A DNA stretch of 64,000 nucleotides, from assembly GCF_022808715.1 (NCBI RefSeq), contig NZ_JAKZKX010000014.1, positions 1 through 64,000 on the forward strand, read 5' to 3'. The position numbers were made by a program, and so were the translations under genes. This stretch comes from Fundidesulfovibrio agrisoli. Its GTDB lineage: Bacteria > Desulfobacterota > Desulfovibrionia > Desulfovibrionales > Desulfovibrionaceae. Within the stretch, counting starts at the first letter, position 1; every line of letters starts with the position of its first letter. Below the pieces are notes generated by a model, which saw only the letters and a list, made by a program, of their open reading frames with translations, was not told the origin of the DNA and did no database searches. This document shows positions 61,082-64,000 of the stretch, one piece after another.

Positions 61082-62041
61082 ATGCGCCGAATCAACTGCA
61101 TATTCATTACACTCATCATCATGGTCCTGGCCTGCGGCGTCACCGGAGTCTCGGCTAAGAACGACCCGAACACCGCCGCCACCAAATCCGGCAGCAAGGC
61201 CTCGACATCCGGGGCGAAGCCGGCGGACAAGGCTTCCTCGAAGGATTCCAAGGCTGGAGCCAAGCCCTCCCCCAAGGACGCGAAGGCCCCCGCGAAAGCC
61301 GCCTCGAAGGACGGCAAGAGCTCCTCGAAGGACTCTAAGAACTCTGCGAAGGATGCCAAGTCCTCCGGCTCCAAGAGTTCCAAGGGCCACGACACCGGCA
61401 AGTCCAAGTCCGGCAAGTCCAAGAAGGAGTCCAAGCGGCACAAGCATCCGGCGGTGGTGCAGTCCAACGCCGAGGCCGTGCGTAACGCCGAGGAGGCCAT
61501 GCGCACCACGGATGGCAAGGCCCCCGCGGCAGCCGCTGCGGCGGCCACTGCGGCAGCCTCCGGGCAGCAGGCCCAGCAGGCCTCAGGCCCCGCGCAGGAC
61601 GCCTACGAGAAGGGCATGGAGCTTGGCCGCCAGAACAACTACGCCCAGGCCGTGGACAAGTTCGACGCCGCAATCAAGCTTGACCCCAAGAACGCCAGTT
61701 ATTACGCCGGGCGCGGGCACGCCAACTTCATGCTCAACAATCTGGACAAGGCCCTGGACGACTACAACAAGTGCATCGCCATCAACTCGCAGGATACCCT
61801 GGCGATGATGATGCGCGGCCACACCTATTACAAGATGGGCTCCTTCTCCAAGGCCATCGACGAATACGACAGGGCCATCAAGCTGGGTTACACCGACGCC
61901 GAGGTATACAAGGGGCGCGGGGCTGCTTATCTGAAGCTCAACCAGCCCGTCAAAATGTGCCCGGACCTCAAGACGGCCTGCGAGAAGGGCGACTGCGAAA
62001 TGTGGGAAAACGCCAGAAAAAGCGGCGTCTGTTCGGAATAG
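61082..62041 (+). CDS. Secreted TPR protein with Lys/Ser-rich repeats
   Basis: 319 residues from the ATG at 61082. A signal peptide ends near TGVSAKND. Residues 30-125 are low-complexity with many imperfect KDxK/SSKDSK units, highly basic, which could bind DNA, lipopolysaccharide or cell wall. An Ala/Gln stretch follows, then three or so TPRs (about 170-295: YEKGMELGRQNNYAQAVDKF, RGHANFMLNNLDKALDDYNK, RGHTYYKMGSFSKAIDEY). The C-terminus has a Cys cluster, CPDLKTACEKGDCEMW...CSE. Function is unknown; it probably acts in envelope protein interactions. Confidence 0.82.
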   Translation: MRRINCIFITLIIMVLACGVTGVSAKNDPNTAATKSGSKASTSGAKPADKASSKDSKAGAKPSPKDAKAPAKAASKDGKSSSKDSKNSAKDAKSSGSKSSKGHDTGKSKSGKSKKESKRHKHPAVVQSNAEAVRNAEEAMRTTDGKAPAAAAAAATAAASGQQAQQASGPAQDAYEKGMELGRQNNYAQAVDKFDAAIKLDPKNASYYAGRGHANFMLNNLDKALDDYNKCIAINSQDTLAMMMRGHTYYKMGSFSKAIDEYDRAIKLGYTDAEVYKGRGAAYLKLNQPVKMCPDLKTACEKGDCEMWENARKSGVCSE

Positions 62042-62067
62042 CCTGCCAAAGCCAGGAGTGACGGTTC

Positions 62068-62096
62068 AGGCGCGGGCTGTTCTCGCGCCTTTTTTC
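62068..62096 (+). terminator. Intrinsic terminator of the TPR gene
   Basis: Stem AGGCGCG / CGCGCCT with a 9-base loop, then TTTTTC. Confidence 0.85.
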
Positions 62097-62175
62097 TTCC
62101 CCGGCCGGGCCCGGGGGTGCGCCGCAGGGGCCGGGCCCGGAAGGGACGGCGGCTGCGGCCGGGAAGGGTAACAAC

Positions 62176-62325
62176 GTGAGTGTTTACGTATTCTGGGGGG
62201 TGGTCATCCTGCTCTGCTTCTACCTGGGGGCCAGGCTGACGTTCCAGACCCGGGAAAAGAAGAAGAGCATGCTCGGCATCAACTTCGAGAAGGCCAAACA
62301 GCGGGAGGCCAAGAAGCGGGCCTGA
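62176..62325 (+). CDS. 49-residue single-pass membrane protein
   Basis: A GTG-started frame of 50 codons giving one N-terminal helix (VYVFWGVVILLCFYLGARL) and a highly basic cytoplasmic tail (TREKKKSMLGINFEKAKQREAKKR). GAAGGG stands upstream as a weak ribosome binding site. It sits between two intrinsic terminators (62068-62096 and 62377-62406), which supports a real small transcription unit. The positive-inside rule gives an outside-N, inside-C topology. Function is unknown. Confidence 0.65.
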   Translation: MSVYVFWGVVILLCFYLGARLTFQTREKKKSMLGINFEKAKQREAKKRA

Positions 62326-62376
62326 GCCGCGCCTGCGCCCTCTCTTTGCCCGGCCTCGGCCACCTCGGACGACAAC

Positions 62377-62406
62377 GCGGCGACCCGCCCGGGCCGCCGC
62401 TTTTTT
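62377..62406 (+). terminator. Intrinsic terminator after the small membrane protein
   Basis: Stem GCGGCG / CGCCGC with an inner GC-rich stem, then a run of six T. Confidence 0.85.
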
Positions 62407-62521
62407 ATTCATCCGAATTAGGCAGGCAGGCCTCCGGCCCAACGCGATGTTGACCCAACCCCCGCCGTGGGCTAGGCGAGGCGGGATACGAAACACCCAA
62501 CCCCCCGGAGTGACAGCAGCA

Positions 62522-63142
62522 ATGACCGGCGCCTTCGCGAACACGGCGGATATCGTCCTGGCCTCGGCTTCACCCAGACGCAAGGAGCTGCTGGCCTCGA
62601 CAGGCGTCGACTTCGACGTGGTTGTCTCCGCCGTGGAGGAGCCCGCGCCGGACGAAGGGGAGACCCCTGGCGGCTACGCCCTGCGGCTGGCCTGCCTCAA
62701 GGCGCGCGACGTGGCCCGGAACAGGCCGGGCGCATTCGTGCTGGGCGCCGACACCGTGGTTGCCGTGGGGGAGCACATCCTGGGCAAGCCAGTGGACAAG
62801 GACGACGCCGCGCGCATGATCGGCCTGCTCGCCGGGCGCGAGCACACCGTGGTCACGGCCTGCTGCCTGCTTGGCCCCGACGGCGAGGCCGTCTGGGCCG
62901 AACCCGTGAGCACCCTGGTGCGCTTCGGCCCGCTCACGCCCCAGACCATCGCCTCCTACGCGGCCACGGGCGAATCCCTGGACAAGGCCGGGGGCTACGC
63001 CATCCAAGGGCTGGGCGGGTTCATGATCGAATCCATCGACGGGTCCTACTCCAACGTGGTGGGCCTGCCCCTGTCCGAGACGGTGCACGCCCTGGCCCTG
63101 GCCGGGGCCATCTGCCCGCGCCGCACCTGCGGCCAGGACTGA
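62522..63142 (+). CDS. maf: Maf-like nucleotide pyrophosphatase
   Basis: 206 residues from the ATG at 62522, with GGAG upstream; an in-frame ATG at 62447 is less likely. Maf signatures: VLASASPRRKELL at the N-terminus, FVLGADTVVAVGEHILGKPVDKDDAARMI, and GYAIQGLGGFMIESIDGSYSNVVGLPL. Such proteins hydrolyse dTTP/UTP or modified nucleotides, which cleans the nucleotide pool. It runs into the next gene with a 10-bp gap. Confidence 0.95.
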   Translation: MTGAFANTADIVLASASPRRKELLASTGVDFDVVVSAVEEPAPDEGETPGGYALRLACLKARDVARNRPGAFVLGADTVVAVGEHILGKPVDKDDAARMIGLLAGREHTVVTACCLLGPDGEAVWAEPVSTLVRFGPLTPQTIASYAATGESLDKAGGYAIQGLGGFMIESIDGSYSNVVGLPLSETVHALALAGAICPRRTCGQD

Positions 63143-63152
63143 TCCCCGCCGC

Positions 63153-64000
63153 ATGAGCGCCGATCCGTCCTCCGCCGCCCGCCTGTCGCCCCCGGAGGGG
63201 CTTTCCGGTCTGGTGCAGGCCCTGGCCTTCAACGCCTGCCTGATCGCGGCGCTGGCCACCGTCGCCCTCTCGATCTACGGCAAGGACCGCTTCTGGCCTC
63301 CCCTCAAGGGCGACGGCGTGGGCTACTACGCCTATCTGCCCTCGCTGCTGCTGGATCGCGATCCGGCAATGCGCGCCTTCACCTCCAGGCTGGACCCCCA
63401 GCGCCTCGAGGAGTACGGCCTGCTGCCCAATCCCGCCGGAAACGGCCATTACACCAAGTACCCCCTGGGCACGGCCCTGCTCATGCTGCCCGGCTTCCTG
63501 GCCGCGAGCCTGCTGGCCTGGTTGGGCGGCAGGCCCCTGGACGGCCTGAGCGCCCCCTACATGCACATGCTCATCTGGTCCGCCGCGCTCTACGCCTGGG
63601 CGGGCATGAACCTGCTCTTCGCGGCGCTCAGGCGGCGCTACGGCCCCGTGGCGGCCTTCACAGCCTGTCTGGCCTGCCTGCTGGGCACCAACTTCCTGTT
63701 CTACGCCGCCTATTTCGTGAGCATGTCCCACGTGTATTCGTTCTTTCTGGTGGCGCTGCTGCTCTGGCTGCTCACCTGCAAGGGCGCGGCGTCGCTGCCG
63801 GCCATCGGCCTGACCCTGGGGCTCGCGGCCGTGACCAGGCCCACCAACATCACGGTGGCCATCCTGCTCGCGCCAATGCTCTGGGGCCAGTTCGGCCAGG
63901 TGCTGCGCCGGCCGGGCAGGCTGGCGCTGGCCGCCGCGCTGTCCGCGGCCCCGGTCATCCTGCAGATGGCCTACTGGAAGCTGGCCTGCGGCTCCTTCCT
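63153..64000 (+). CDS. GT-C-type multi-pass membrane protein (truncated by window edge)
   Basis: At least 282 residues with the C-terminus missing. The first helix lies at about 24-42, then an external loop with GDGVGYYAYLPSLLLDRDP, whose Asp is placed like the catalytic Asp of lipid-linked-sugar GT-C enzymes, and further helices at about 105-125, 138-160, 170-190 and 195-210. GT39/ArnT-like glycosyltransferases share this layout, using polyprenyl-phosphate sugars at the periplasmic face. It begins 10 bp after maf. The open end prevents a firmer call. Confidence 0.7.
   Translation, partial: MSADPSSAARLSPPEGLSGLVQALAFNACLIAALATVALSIYGKDRFWPPLKGDGVGYYAYLPSLLLDRDPAMRAFTSRLDPQRLEEYGLLPNPAGNGHYTKYPLGTALLMLPGFLAASLLAWLGGRPLDGLSAPYMHMLIWSAALYAWAGMNLLFAALRRRYGPVAAFTACLACLLGTNFLFYAAYFVSMSHVYSFFLVALLLWLLTCKGAASLPAIGLTLGLAAVTRPTNITVAILLAPMLWGQFGQVLRRPGRLALAAALSAAPVILQMAYWKLACGSF

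Noticed and set aside
1..64000. CRISPR arrays, tRNA, rRNA and complete insertion sequences
   Set aside because: No regularly spaced direct repeats, tRNA-like cloverleafs with conserved arms, rRNA segments or transposase genes were noticed while reading both strands.

Overview
The window is GC-rich (about 67% G+C in a row I counted by hand) and gene-dense, and it reads as chromosome of a Desulfovibrio-type sulfate-reducing bacterium (Desulfobacterota). The clearest pointer is the perR - rubrerythrin - rubredoxin-like trio at 55.5-56.8 kb, an arrangement known from Desulfovibrio. The fused acetyl-CoA carboxylase carboxyltransferase and an STT3/PglB-type oligosaccharyltransferase fit the same group. 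No rRNA, tRNA, CRISPR array or complete insertion sequence was found.

Layout. 0.1-3.7 kb: a minus-strand kinase-regulator-kinase-regulator array. 3.8-6.2 kb: a membrane metallophosphoesterase, an unrecognised protein and an orphan PqqD-like protein in overlapping order. 6.4-9.0 kb: a serine beta-lactamase-fold hydrolase and purine nucleoside phosphorylase. 9.0-15.3 kb: motA-motB-PilZ running directly into a three-gene acetyl-CoA carboxylase set. 15.4-21.4 kb: ssb, an alpha/beta hydrolase, two tandem secreted cysteine-patterned proteins, an ADP-ribosylglycohydrolase, and pit with its DUF47 partner. 21.5-22.8 kb: a PhoR-like sensor with no ATPase domain. 22.9-26.7 kb: a flippase and two GT4 glycosyltransferases. 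26.8-33.5 kb: endonuclease IV, an AMIN-domain protein, a small coiled-coil protein, an SMR exporter, and the rpmH-rnpA-yidD-yidC-jag operon.

34.4-45.5 kb, read on the minus strand, is the most unusual tightly packed operon: secretin gspD, ATPase gspE, a secreted repeat protein rich in Asn sequons, an STT3/PglB oligosaccharyltransferase and a GT2 glycosyltransferase, with an M23 peptidase upstream. It looks like a combined export and N-glycosylation unit. 45.6-50.7 kb: an RND efflux pair plus an ornithine-cyclodeaminase-family enzyme. 51.1-52.8 kb: ettA. 52.9-53.55 kb: a small AT-rich island carrying a solitary TIR-like (DUF1863/ThsB-like) gene, wedged between the ettA and purE terminators. 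53.6-55.4 kb: purE-purD. 55.5-57.2 kb: the oxidative-stress operon and a cupin. 57.6-64 kb: a PaaK-like ligase, a ChaN-PDZ lipoprotein, mutM, a TPR protein, a 49-residue membrane protein, maf, and a truncated multi-pass membrane protein at the right edge.

Structural curiosities. rpmH appears to be nested out of frame inside an N-terminally extended rnpA, with a good promoter placed to support that start. Two copies of a ~125-bp palindromic element each begin on the last base of a TAG stop codon. A family of short GC-rich hairpin repeats recurs in intergenic DNA.
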